Of a stretch of DNA of 64,000 nucleotides, positions 29,879 to 41,370 are shown piece after piece; positions within the stretch are counted from its first letter, which is position 1, and each line of letters begins with the position of its first letter. Source of the stretch: Episyrphus balteatus. Lineage: Eukaryota; Arthropoda; Insecta; Diptera; Syrphidae. The notes under the pieces were generated by a model. It was not told the origin of the DNA. It was given only the letters and a program-made list of their open reading frames with translations, and did no database searches. The translations under genes were made by a program, and so were the position numbers. The DNA lies in contig NC_079136.1 in NCBI RefSeq assembly GCF_945859705.1, positions 7,233,501 through 7,297,500 on the forward strand, in the 5' to 3' direction.

Positions 29879-32800
29879 GTAAGTAAGCTAACCCTTTGAG
29901 TAGTTCTAAATTTAATGAATTTCATTTTTGAAACGAAATAAATGAATAAAGGGATTTTAAAATATAAATAATTCAATAATTTGAATGTTTTTTATTAAAA
30001 TAATTTTTCAAAAGTTTTAAGAAGATTAATTTTAACAAAATGTTATCATTTCAAATATTTATCTATTTCTTCTATCTTCTACCTATTCATAGAATAAACA
30101 ATTATTTTGTCACAATAAGCATTTTTTTTTTTTTTTGTTTAAAGAAATGAGATAAGAACTCAAGGCTAACTCAGGTTCTAAATGATTACCATACCCTACC
30201 TACGTAAATGAAAAGAATGTCAAAAATAGACATTAATGATAAAGTAAACGTTGAACTTAGTGATGTGCAGGGTTGTAAAAAATAATTTTTTTTATTTAAT
30301 GCATTTGTTTTCCATTACAAATTTTTAAAAAAATTATTGTTGCTGAAAGAAATTTGCATTATGTAAAAAAATGTAGGTATTGCAACTGAAAAATAAATTA
30401 AAAAATATTTATTGCAACTAAAAACATTCAACATTGAAAAAATTGTTATTGCAACTGAAAAATATTAACATTGAAAATAAAATTTTTGTTGCAAGCAAAA
30501 ATATTTTGAATTAAAAAAAAATACATATTACAAATAAAAATTTTCTGCATTGAAAAAAAAATCATGCACACTTTACCTATGTGCATGAAATATTGTATTT
30601 TTTAAATATTCATGTTATTTCGACTTAGGTTCAATGGTATAGCGTATAGTTGACATAATGACTGATGCTGATGTATGTTCTAATTCAAAGTTCAAAAAGT
30701 CAAAAATTTAAAAAATTCGACATTAAAAAAATATTTAATGCTCACATTTTCCATTGAATTTGTTTGCAATGCAGAAAATTATGTATTTGAAATATTTTTT
30801 TTTTTATTGCAAAATATTTATATTTCAATCAAATTTTTTTTTTTCAATGTTCAATGCTTAGAATAATAAAGCCTTTTAAGGGGTTATATCTAGTTGTAAG
30901 TGCAAAAAAAAACCTTCTTTTTTGTGGATTTTTTGTGAAGAGACATTTAATTATATAAACATACAGAATACATATCCATATAGCAAATTTAAATGTTTTA
31001 AAATAATTCACTGTGTATTTAAAAAAATATTGGGTTCCGTTATTGAAGTGAAAACTTCTTTAGTATCGTAGTGATTTGAAACAAGATGAAACGAAAACGC
31101 GACACGACTTCAACTTGTTATAACTTTTTTGTTTTAATAGATAGATGAATGAAATTTGTACTGTAGATAGGTAATTAAATAAATTATAATTGTACAAAAT
31201 TTCAATTAATTTCATATTCAAAATTCGGAGATAACGGTAAAAAGATGTTCTTTTCCAACACACGTTATATCTTTTGATCTAGTGCACATACAAATTTAGT
31301 TTAACTTTAATACGCATGCTTATAACATAACCTTTTATTTGATATATCACACATAACGTTACGTGCTCTACAAGTTACCTCAAAATACCTCAAAACACCT
31401 GTGGAGATCTGTTGGCGATGACCAGCTACCAGTGTAGGAAGTACCGTAATCTCAGTCTGGAAATTCGACATGGTTGACTTTAAAAAATTCTAACTTCTCT
31501 TGTAGACTTCTTTGAAATAAGATTTATACATAATTATTCAAGGTGAAACAATAAGCTTTCACATGGTATAAAATTTTGTATAGGTTGTCAAACAAAAAAA
31601 TTGATTTAATAGCATGAGAACATAAAAATAAATGTTTTTTTTTGCTTTTCGGATGAAATTTCATCGAGTTTAAAAAATTCTAGCTCTTGTCTCATACACC
31701 TGATCGATATATATATTTTGAGCTACGACAATAAGCTTTCAGATGATTTAAAATTTATCTAGGTTGTCATATAAAAATATGGATTTAAAGGTGATAGAAT
31801 AAAAATAGGTAGATTTTTTCTATTTTTTTTTTTTTTTGCAAGAAAAATTATTTTTTAAGGTTTCACTTCTACCACGTGTGATTTACAAACATGATTTTTT
31901 TTTGTAGTAGATCTGCTAGACGACCTCCAAAAAAAAGGTGTCTGGCGGTGAGCAAAATTTCTCCGAAACGGCTGGAGTAATCGGCTTGAAATTTTTACAC
32001 AATTTTCTTAGATACTTTTGTCAGGTAATGAACGAAGGAAAAAGGTTTTCGACAATAATTCGATTTTTTAAGCCACTTTAAAGTGTAAATTTTCGTGAAA
32101 AACAACGATTTTTTCTTTGGGAAGCCGCCATTTTATCAAAAATCAAAATTTTGACTATTCCTTCGTTCATTACCTGCATTCGTCTATCTTGAAAATGAAT
32201 CTTTTGATTTTTTTAATTTTAAGTGACTTGGATCAGAGATATCTTGCTCACCGCCAGGAGGTCGTCTAGCAGATCTACTACAAAAATAACGGAACCCAAG
32301 ATTTTTTTAAATACACAGCGAATTCTTTTAATACATTTAATTTGCTATATGGATATGTATTCTTTACGTTTATATAATTAAATGCCTCTTCACAAAAAAT
32401 CCACAAAAATGAAGGTTTTTTTGCACTTACAACTAGATGTAACCCCTTAAATCAAAATTTTACTGCGTAAGCTTAAAAAATAATTGCTACAAACTGCAGT
32501 CTGGAGATGTTTTCAAATAATTTATGGGTATAATTGTTTTGCTGGTTTTTCGTGAACGAAAAAGCTTACTAGTTTTACAGGAGGGAAAATTAATATAAGG
32601 TTCAATGATTTGTTTCATTGTTGTCACACTTGTTAAACAAAATTTGGACAAAACGTTTCTTTTTCAACTCTTGTTCATGTTTGTGTGCTTTTGTATTCCA
32701 ATATTATGAGACTTCTTCATTTAACTCATAACAAATTGTCACATTATTAAGGGTACACTACGGTGTATTAGTAATATTTATTTTAAAGTTATTTTAATGA

Positions 32801-33119
32801 ATCCATAATTTAATTTAATTATTGTTTATATTTGAATGAAAATATAATATAAATTGAATATATTCTTTTTATTTTCAGCAAATTGAAAAGTTTAAGTCTT
32901 GAAGAATTATTGCCATTTCAAGATGATCCCTGGTGGCAAAATGTGCGTAGAACTTTCTTTTTCTCGTTTTGGATTACTGTGATAATAACATTTTCTAGTG
33001 CATGTATACTTTCGGTGTTGCAGCATGGATCCTGTGCGGCAATGAAACATGAACTCCCCAAAACAACAACAATGATGGTTCCAGTAATAACAACTTCAAC
33101 ATTAAGTACTAGTAGTTAA
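29784..33119 (+). CDS. 111-aa single-pass membrane protein, SLC3A2 N-terminus-like
   Basis: Two exons, 29784-29878 and 32879-33119, joined by a GT-AG intron (gtaagt..tttcag) with matching phase. The product MATETTRLLLTS.. has a cytoplasmic part of about 56 residues, a conserved-looking patch LSLEELLPFQDDPWW (38-51), Arg-Arg at 55-56 and one membrane helix (about 57-79, TFFFSFWITVIITFSSACIL). A tail of about 30 residues, rich in Thr/Ser, ends at TAA 33117-33119. The sLs-EELL-W-R-FW pattern just before the helix resembles the N-terminus of amino-acid-transporter heavy chains (SLC3A2/4F2hc), but the whole glycosidase-like ectodomain is absent. The positive charges before the helix suggest a type II orientation. 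The resemblance is an inference from a short motif; it could be an unrelated small membrane protein. Confidence 0.65.
30275..30865. mobile_element. TTGCA-periodic foldback, second copy
   Basis: Lies in the intron of the small membrane-protein gene. The left arm (30290-30560) alternates ttgcaactgaaaaatat and tgcattgaaaaa-type phrases; the right arm (30725-30860) carries them inverted. Same family as the arms at 24877-26890. Confidence 0.6.
31045..31902 (+). mobile_element. Repeat element B, intact copy
   Basis: Starts gaagtgaaaacttctttagt and ends aaggtttcacttct..cacgtgtg..catgatttttt. An inverted, heavily interrupted copy runs from 34745 to 41986. This intact copy supplies the empty-site sequence for the 5.6-kb insertion in the other copy. 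Non-coding. Confidence 0.75.
31899..32286. mobile_element. 0.39-kb MITE with GTAGTAGATCTGCTAGACGA ends
   Basis: Inverted ends of about 45 bp: tgtagtagatctgctagacg, acctcc, ggcggtgagcaa on both sides. Non-coding. Confidence 0.8.
32879..33119 (+). CDS. Second coding exon of the small membrane-protein gene
   Basis: Acceptor tttattttcag ends at 32878. It encodes KLKSLSLEELLPFQDDPWWQ, the membrane helix and the Thr/Ser-rich tail. An AATAAA at 33204-33209 gives a plausible poly(A) signal 85 bp after the stop. Confidence 0.75.
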
Positions 33120-33674
33120 AACTATAAAATTTAAGCATGTTAGTTACTTTTTTTTGTTAAACATTGTGCCTTTACAAAAACAATTGTTTTCATAAAAGAA
33201 AAAAATAAATTATATACATAAGTAGTCCCTCAAAATGTGTTTTAATTTTGATATTCTTATCAGTGTGCACTTTTTTGTATCTTTCCACAATGCACCGACG
33301 ACATTGCACCTAGAAGAAATCTGTTCCAATATTTTAAATTATTGCATCATCAAATTAATCATTATTAATAATAATCTTTCGGAAAAAAATATAGGTAAGT
33401 GTTCTAGAATCCTTGATTTACAATGCAAATATAATCTTTCAATATTCTGAAATAATATTTACTTAGTCAATAGTTATCTTATTGAAAAGTAAATAAAATA
33501 GTCAATTGACTACAAACTAGAAGAACACTGTCAACGTGTGATAGGTTATGATTTTATCATCCCCAAACGAAATTTGATTAAAGACATTTTAATCAAATGT
33601 AAGTGAAAAAAATATTATTTTCGCAATTCGGTCTAGGAAACTAAGCATATTTAAATAATCATTTTTATCAAAAA
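33120..33674. other. 3' flank of small membrane-protein gene
   Basis: AT-rich; includes the probable 3'UTR up to about 33230, then nothing recognised. Confidence 0.45.
33204..33209 (+). promoter_or_regulatory. Candidate poly(A) signal AATAAA
   Basis: AATAAA 85 bp downstream of the stop codon of the small membrane-protein gene. Confidence 0.45.
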
Positions 33675-33905
33675 AAATGGATCCATGGATCAAAACTGAG
33701 TTTTACGGTTTTTCTCTTAGTTTATATGGCAGTAAACAAAATTGAAATGGGACCACACTGCAGGCACCAGCTTTCCAATACAAAAAGAATTATGAAAATT
33801 GGTTCGCTTATTCCAAATCCAAAGATATGAGGTAACAAACACAAAAAAAAAATTAAAAAAAAAAATACAGACGAATTGAATACCTCCTCCTTTTTGGGAG
33901 TCGGT
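33675..33905 (+). mobile_element. Short element with ACCGACTTC-type ends, copy 2
   Basis: Same body as the element at 13748-13965 (ggatcaaaactg.gtttta, caccagctttccaataca, aattgaatacctcct) and ends gggagtcggt. The left end has decayed. Confidence 0.65.
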
Positions 33906-34234
33906 TAAAAAATAGAATACACTACGCATACAGTTACACATATTGACCCTTTTATTTAAAGCCATAATTTAATTCTTATTATTAAAGGTTAATTTTATGA
34001 TCATGATTTTATTTAATGACAGTTCATATTTTAAAATTGTTTTTTTTAGCGATATTTCTTAGTCTTTTTATTTTTTCCGATTTTATTATGATTTGGACAA
34101 CTTTACTGCTTTACACACTAACTTTTTCCTTTTAATGTCTTACTTTTTTAATTCTTTGTAAATTTTTATAATTTAAAATTATTTTACGATTATAACAATT
34201 TTTATATTTCTTACTTTCGATACACATAGGTACT

Positions 34235-34620
34235 ACAGGTACTGCCCTAAAAAAATCGAACTTGAGAAAACAATCAGACTTGACACTTATTAGGGTTATA
34301 GAGAATGCTAAAAAGTGGGTATCGGGATTCTGTCAGTCTGTCTATGTGTCTGCCTGTATCTCGAGCTGCAGCTAAAAACTGCTGAAGCCATTTGCTTCAA
34401 ACTTGTTAGTCAAGAGTTTTTCTCTAGAAGGGAAATTGAAATTAATATTAAAACGGAAAGGGTTATTTTTAGAAACCTATGTATTAATGTGCCTGCCAAA
34501 GCAACGTTTTCTTGATTTCTGACTTTCTCATTAAGACATAACCGATTTCAACGAAAATTATTATACAGACTACTCAGGTAGTCGTAATATTAAAAAAATT
34601 AAAAAAAAAATTCAAAACAC
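34235..34620 (-). mobile_element. mini-me/DINE-like element, truncated inverted copy D
   Basis: On the minus strand it shows the same order as copies A and B: tttcaatttcccttctagag, aacaagtttgaag, gctgcagctcgagat, then a short (GACA)-like tract (34336-34358) and the downstream box in decayed form. Opposite in orientation to the others. Confidence 0.65.
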
Positions 34621-35200
34621 TCTGTGTTGGATTTAAAAAAAGAAATACATATTTCAAAATTATTCCAAAAACTTTTGAAATACCTACTTCCCAATTTTTT
34701 TTTTGTGAAATTTTTTTGAAATTTTGTATTAAAAAAAAACTGCTTAGAAAAAAAAAATCATGTGTGCAATTCACACGTGGTTGAAGTGAAACCTTAAAAA
34801 TCATTTTAAAAAAATCGAAAAAATATAACTTATTTTTATTCCATCACATTTTTTATATGACAAACTACAAAAAATTTTATACCATCAGCTCAAAATATTT
34901 ATATCGACCATGTCTATACAACATCTACAAAAGGAGCTATTTTTTTAACCCAATTAGTTTTCATAAAAAAAGCAAAACAATCAATCTCTTTTCTCTTCTA
35001 ACGCCATTAAATCCATTTTTTAAAAGACAACTTATAATAAATTTTATATCATTATTATTTCACCTTTTATATGACGCTTCTATCATATTTCTACCATGCC
35101 TACAAAAAAAGTAAGAATTTTTTAAAGCCAACAATGTCGAAATTTCAAACTGAGATTACGGTACTTCGTCTACTGCTGCTGGTCATCGGCAACAAATCGT

Positions 35201-35795
35201 CATAGACCGAGAGCCAACGACATAATGAATCAAGTCATCTAAAGAAAGTTGTGAGCCATATCATTAGAAAGAGCCTGGGGAGTAAAGCACGAATCGTGAA
35301 GTCTGGCAGCATTTTGGTGTGACCAACATGTGTTAAATTCGACCCAAAGGTGTGACAAAAATGAAAGAAGTCAAGTCATCTAAAGAATGTTGTGACGTAT
35401 ATCAGAAGAAAGCCCTTGAAGAGCTAGACAAGAATCATTAAGTCTGGCAGCATTTTGGTGTGACCAACATAGGTTAAATTCGACTCAAAGTGTAAAAAAA
35501 AGAAAAAAGTCAACCTGGTTGTTTAATTTTGTAAATTTAATTCCTAACCGAAAGTAATTTGCATAATATTTTTTTTTATGAAATTTGTCACATAATATTC
35601 CCAAAAGTGTGATGACTTGACTTCTTTCATTTTTGTCACACCTTTGGGTCGAATTTAACACATGTTGGTCACACCAAAATGCTGCCAGACTTCACGATTC
35701 GTGCCTTACTCCCCAGGCTCTTTCTAATGATACGCCTCACAACTTTCTTTAGATGACTTGATTCATAATGTCGTTGGCTCTTAGACTATCAACAC
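35201..35795. mobile_element. 0.6-kb foldback with GAGAGCCAACGACAT ends
   Basis: Arms 35201-35382 and 35613-35795 are inverted copies (aagagccaacgaca, gtcatctaaagaaagttgtg, gtctggcagcattttggtgt). A third, more diverged direct unit of the same arm lies at 35370-35515. Confidence 0.85.
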
Positions 35796-37059
35796 AAAGC
35801 CAAAACCGCGAATCTGCATTTTTGGACATTTTCACTTTAATGCGTCATTTAACTTGTTATCGGTCCCTCTATCCACTGCTTCGATCCAATCATCCATCTA
35901 TTGCCTAAAAGCTTAAAATATCAATTTCCGTAGCACGAGTTTCCATAAGATTGCATGAATTTCCAAAACTTTAAAGCCGTTTTTCTCAAAACTACAATTT
36001 TGCATATTCGTGGTTTTGGAGTGTTTTGAGGTATTTTTCAAGTTTTTCAATTAAAGATTATATAACTTGTAGAGCACGTTAGTTGTAGAGCACCGTTATG
36101 TGTGATATATTAAATAAAAGGTAATATTATCAGCATGCGTATTAAAGTTAAATAAATTTATTATGTGCTCTAGATCAAAAAGTGTTTAGAAAAAGAACAT
36201 CTTTTCATCGTTATATGAAATTAATTGAAATTTTGCACAATCATAATTTATTACGTCCCTTATCTTGGCGGACACTTTGTGGCGGAATAAAACCAAATTA
36301 GTCTCATTAATTGTAGCTAATTAAATGCTAATTTGTTGCGCAAACCAAAAATTTGTAGCTCGTTTAGTTTTTGAGTTATTGAATTTTCCGCTAAAATAAG
36401 ACTGAAGTTAGCGGACAAAATCTGAAATAATTAAAATAAATGAGTTAAGTTGGCCTCCGAATTTGTAGCTTTTTAAATGCTTTTCAATTCCATAAACTTG
36501 GATTTTGTAGCCTTAACAGTTTTTTTGATATTAAAAATTCCGCTAAAATAAGACTGAAGTTAGCGGACGAAAGTAGGAAATTTAATATTTTTTTGATGCC
36601 CAAAATTGTAGCTAATTAAATGCTAATTTGTTGCGCAAAAATTAATTTTGTAGCTCCACCCAGTCATTTTTTATTTAAACTTAAAGATTCAGAAGTGCAC
36701 TTCCGGTTTGACGAGGCCAGTGGAGACTTTTTGAAAAAATCACTTTTTTAAATTTTTTCTTTTGCCATTAATTGTAGCTTTTGAATACATTATTTTTGAT
36801 ACAAACCACAATTTTGTAGCTCAAAACGTTTTTGAAATATTCAAGATTTTGTTTTAAAAATACACCTCAAAAGTACCCTTTCAAAATCCAAAAAAATGCC
36901 AAATTCCAAAATTTTTTTTTCCAGAAATTTGAAGTAACCTAGACTAAGACGAAATCCAAAAACCTCGATTTTGTAGCTCGATTAGTTTTTTTGTTATTCA
37001 ATATTCCGCTAAAATAAGACTCAATTTCATATGTAACGGTCAAAATTTTCAAAAAAAAA

Positions 37060-37998
37060 ACATGAAGGTAGTAAGAGTAGGTTGTTAGTTCCATTAGACC
37101 TTGCGCTTTTTATTACCTAGACATTTTTATAGGTTTAACGATGGAATGACTTGACTTGTGGGTAGATGAAGAGGCTATAAATAGTTTAAAAATGTTAGAA
37201 AACTAATTTAATGGAATTTTCCTAGAATGAATTTATGTTAATTGGTTTAGACAGAGTTAGAAGAAAAATTATGGGGGGTGTTTTCTTTTTTTTAAATTTA
37301 TCTTCTTGAAGCTGAAGTTTAATTAGTATTTTTTTTTTTTTTTTTTTTTTTTGTAAAATTGTTATTAAACAATTCCTGAAAAATTTTATCTACTATTGTA
37401 ATATTTTTTGGCCATCTCGTTTAAAATTATTCCTTTTTAGATTGTGTTTGCTTAAATCCCAGCCATATTTTTTTTTTGTCTTTATAAAATCTTAAGATCT
37501 TTCGCCATCTACTCAGAATTTAAGTAATAAAATTTGCTGTTCACATACCTACGTTCATAAATTTAGATTTTAAAAACAATGTGCGATAATAGCAATTTTG
37601 ATCAATAAATAGATTTTTAAAAAATTTTCAAAGATCTGAAGTTCCCTCCTTGCGCTAGGCCCATTATATCAATTGGGTTCAAAAGTAACATAAACTTTTA
37701 CACTGAGAGAAAAAACGCAATTTTGATTGAATGTTGAAAAACAAAAATGGAAGATTTTTTTAATTAAAGTTAAAACAAACCAAATGTTGTAAGATGTCTT
37801 TTTTTAAATTGGTACTTTTTTTAAAGATAAAAAACTTTGATTTAAGGATGTCTTATGATTAAACAACTTAAAAATAACGTCTTTTTACGTCGATTTTAAA
37901 ATAATGGTCTTCAACGCAAAATCCTTCCGAAAAATACTTATATCTAATTGGTCTTCGTTGATATAATTTTGTAATTAAAAAGAAAATATAGGTATATT
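37060..37998. other. Interior of the 5.6-kb element
   Basis: Unique AT-rich sequence with long poly-T runs (near 37330). No transposase-like reading frame. Confidence 0.5.
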
Positions 37999-37999
37999 A

Positions 38000-38960
38000 G
38001 GGGAAAGTAGCCTAAAATGGCACCCCAAGGTAAAATGGCCCCCTTGCTAGGAATCGTAGAATCGAAAATAATTAGAAAGTTTTATGAACGCGATTCTTTA
38101 GTTTATCTGGCAAAACCAACATGTACGAAATTTCAGGAACTTCAAGCCGTTATTTAAAATTTGACAGGTCAAACTGTCTCTATCCATATCAAAAAGTACA
38201 CTCGTTAAAATTTTGTGAAATTTTTTTTTGCAAAAAAAAAAAGTATAAAAAACATTGTATTTTGGAAAAAGAAGTTAATGTGTGTACGCATGAAGTATTT
38301 CTTATTAATTTACTGAAATAAGTTGGTTTAAAACGATTTTAAATTTTTTGGTGTACAAATTAAATTGAAAAAACTCAAAATGGGCAAAATGGACTACTTA
38401 ATGCTCGGGTAAAATGGCATACCTATTTCACATGTCATTTAAAATTTTTTTTTCACATTTTCATTTTTTTAAAGTGAAAATAGTTGCTATTTATGAACGA
38501 TGTACAGAGAGGAAGTCCTGGACTGAGGAAAGCCCTTGATTCCGTCAAAAACCTGGAAAAAAGCATCCAAAACACTCAAAGTTGCAAAAACTACAAAAAC
38601 GAGACGAGCAACCAACATGAACTGGGGTTTGAATGGCTCGATGAAAGATCTGGGGGGATTAAGCACCACTTGTTCCAAGAAAATGGAAAAGAAGCCCTTT
38701 GAGTCAATTTTGCATTTAAAATCACTTATGTTTGGACGGTGTGCCATTTTACCCGGGTAAATTTGATCAGTGAAATTTGTAGACGTCTTGAAAATTAAAA
38801 AAATTAAATACTTTTTGGAACTTTTTCAAATCACAAATGAAAAAAATGTGAGAGTAATATATTAAACTTTGAAAAGTATATAGCATTTAAGTTTGAATGC
38901 TACTGTTTTTCGAGATATAGGACATTTTCCTTAGGGGGGCCATTTTAGGCCACCTTCCCC
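38000..38960. mobile_element. TIR element 4 (private motif GGTAAAATGGC)
   Basis: Ends GGGGAAAGTAGCCTAAAATG and inverted complement, with TA at 37998-37999 and 38961-38962. The motif (G)GTAAAATGGC and its complement recur at 38030, 38408, 38740 and both termini. No gene; the 72-86-codon frames inside overlap on both strands and look accidental. Confidence 0.85.
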
Positions 38961-41370
38961 TACAACGAACAGGAAGTGCACTTTTTAAACTTCAAATTTG
39001 AATTGAAAATGACTGGATGGAGCTACAAAATTAATTTTTGCGCAACAAATTTTGTTTTGCAAAGCTACAATTTCTAGAAAAGAAAAAAATTTGAAAATTC
39101 AACTTTTTTGAAAATTTTGACCGTTACATATGAAATTGAGTCTTATTTTAGCGGAATATTGAATAACAAAAAAACTAATCGAGCTACAAAATCGAGGTTT
39201 TTGGATTTCGTCTTAGTCTAGGTTACTTCAAATTTCTGGAAAAAAAAATTTTGGAATTTGGCATTTTTTTGGATTTTGAAAGGGTACTTTTGAGGTGTAT
39301 TTTTAAAACAAAATCTTGAATATTTCAAAAACGGTTTGAGCTACAAAATTGTGGTTTGTATCAAAAATAATGTATTCAAAAGCTACAATTAATGGCAAAA
39401 GAAAAAATTTAAAAAAGTCTTTTTTTAAATTTCGTGCATTGGTACAACGAACTGGAAGTGCACTTTTTAAACTTCAAATTTGAATTGAAAATGACTGGAT
39501 GGAGCTACAAAATTAATTTTTGCGCAACAAATTTTGTTTTGCAAAGCTACAATTTCTAGAAAAGAAAAAAATTTGAAAATTCAACTTTTTTGAAAATTTT
39601 GACCGTTACATATGAAATTGAGTCTTATTTTAGCGGAATATTGAATAACAAAAAAACTAATCGAGCTACAAAATCGAGGTTTTTGGATTTCGTCTTAGTC
39701 TAGGTTACTTCAAATTTCTGGAAAAAAAAATTTTGGAATTTGGCATTTTTTTGGATTTTGAAAGGGTACTTTTGAGGTGTATTTTTAAAACAAAATCTTG
39801 AATATTTCAAAAACGGTTTGAGCTACAAAATTGTGGTTTGTATCAAAAATAATGTATTCAAAAGCTACAATTAATGGCAAAAGAAAAAATTTAAAAAAGT
39901 CTTTTTTTAAATTTCGTGCATTGGTACAACGAACTGGAAGTGCACTTTTTAAACTTCAAATTTGAATTGAAAATGACTGGATGGAGCTACAAAATTAATT
40001 TTTGCGCAACAAATTTTGTTTTGCAAAGCTACAATTTCTAGAAAAGAAAAAAATTTGAAAATTCAACTTTTTTGAAAATTTTGACCGTTACATATGAAAT
40101 TGAGTCTTATTTTAGCGGAATATTGAATAACAAAAAAACTAATCGAGCTACAAAATCGAGGTTTTTGGATTTCGTCTTAGTCTAGGTTACTTCAAATTTC
40201 TGGAAAAAAAAATTTTGGAATTTGGCATTTTTTTGGATTTTGAAAGGGTACTTTTGAGGTGTATTTTTAAAACAAAATCTTGAATATTTCAAAAACGGTT
40301 TGAGCTACAAAATTGTGGTTTGTATCAAAAATAATGTATTCAAAAGCTACAATTAATGGCAAAAGAAAAAATTTAAAAAAGTCTTTTTTTAAATTTCGTG
40401 CATTGGTACAACGAACTGGAAGTGCACTTTTTAAACTTCAAATTTGAATTGAAAATGACTGGATGGAGCTACAAAATTAATTTTTGCGCAACAAATTTTG
40501 TTTTGCAAAGCTACAATTTCTAGAAAAGAAAAAAATTTGAAAATTCAACTTTTTTGAAAATTTTGACCGTTACATATGAAATTGAGTCTTATTTTAGCGG
40601 AATATTGAATAACAAAAAAACTAATCGAGCTACAAAATCGAGGTTTTTGGATTTCGTCTTAGTCTAGGTTACTTCAAATTTCTGGGAAAAAAAATTTTGG
40701 AATTTGGCATTTTTTTGGATTTTGAAAGGGTACTTTTGAGGTGTATTTTTAAAACAAAATCTTGAATATTTCAAAAACGGTTTGAGCTACAAAATTGTGG
40801 TTTGTATCAAAAATAATGTATTCAAAAGCTACAATTAATGGCAAAAGAAAAAATTTAAAAAAGTCTTTTTTTAAATTTCGTGCATTGGTACAGCGAACAG
40901 GAAGTGCACTTTTTAAACTTCAAATTTGAATTGAAAATGACTGGATGGAGCTACAAAATTAATTTTTGCGCAACAAATTTTGTTTTGCAAAGCTACAATT
41001 TCTAGAAAAGAAAAAAATTTGAAAATTCAACTTTTTTGAAAATTTTGACCGTTACATATGAAATTGAGTCTTATTTTAGCGGAATATTGAATAACAAAAA
41101 AACTAATCGAGCTACAAAATCGAGGTTTTTGGATTTCGTCTTAGTCTAGGTTACTTCAAATTTCTGGAAAAAAAAATTTTGGAATTTGGCATTTTTTTGG
41201 ATTTTGAAAGGGTACTTTTGAGGTGTATTTTTAAAACAAAATCTTGAATATTTCAAAAACGTTTTGAGCTACAAAATTGTGGTTTGTATCAAAAATAATG
41301 TATTCAAAAGCTACAATTAATGGCAAAAGAAAAAATTTAAAAAAGTGATTTTTTCAAAAAGTCTCCACTG
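38961..41370. repeat. Five tandem 482-bp units
   Basis: Units start at 38961, 39443, 39925, 40407 and 40889 and are nearly identical (a handful of differences, such as caacgaactgg versus cagcgaacagg). Each unit contains the sub-motif GAGCTACAAAAT three times, GCTACAA twice more, and a TTTTAGCGGAATATTGAATA box. The high identity implies recent expansion or an ongoing homogenising process. Confidence 0.97.

Larger units (their letters stand above)
30880..32446. mobile_element. 1.57-kb element with ~160-bp inverted ends and TTAA flanks
   Basis: Inverted arms 30880-31041 and 32286-32446 (GGGGTTA.ATCTAGTTGTAA outermost, gggttccgttatt innermost). TTAA is present at 30876-30879 and 32447-32450, compatible with a piggyBac-type insertion. 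The centre is filled by a full copy of element B (31045-31902) and a 0.39-kb MITE (31899-32286). Confidence 0.75.

Noticed and set aside
38484..38760. Overlapping 72-86-codon frames on both strands in the 38000-38960 element
   Set aside because: Short, overlapping on both strands and not resembling a transposase; probably chance in a less AT-rich patch.
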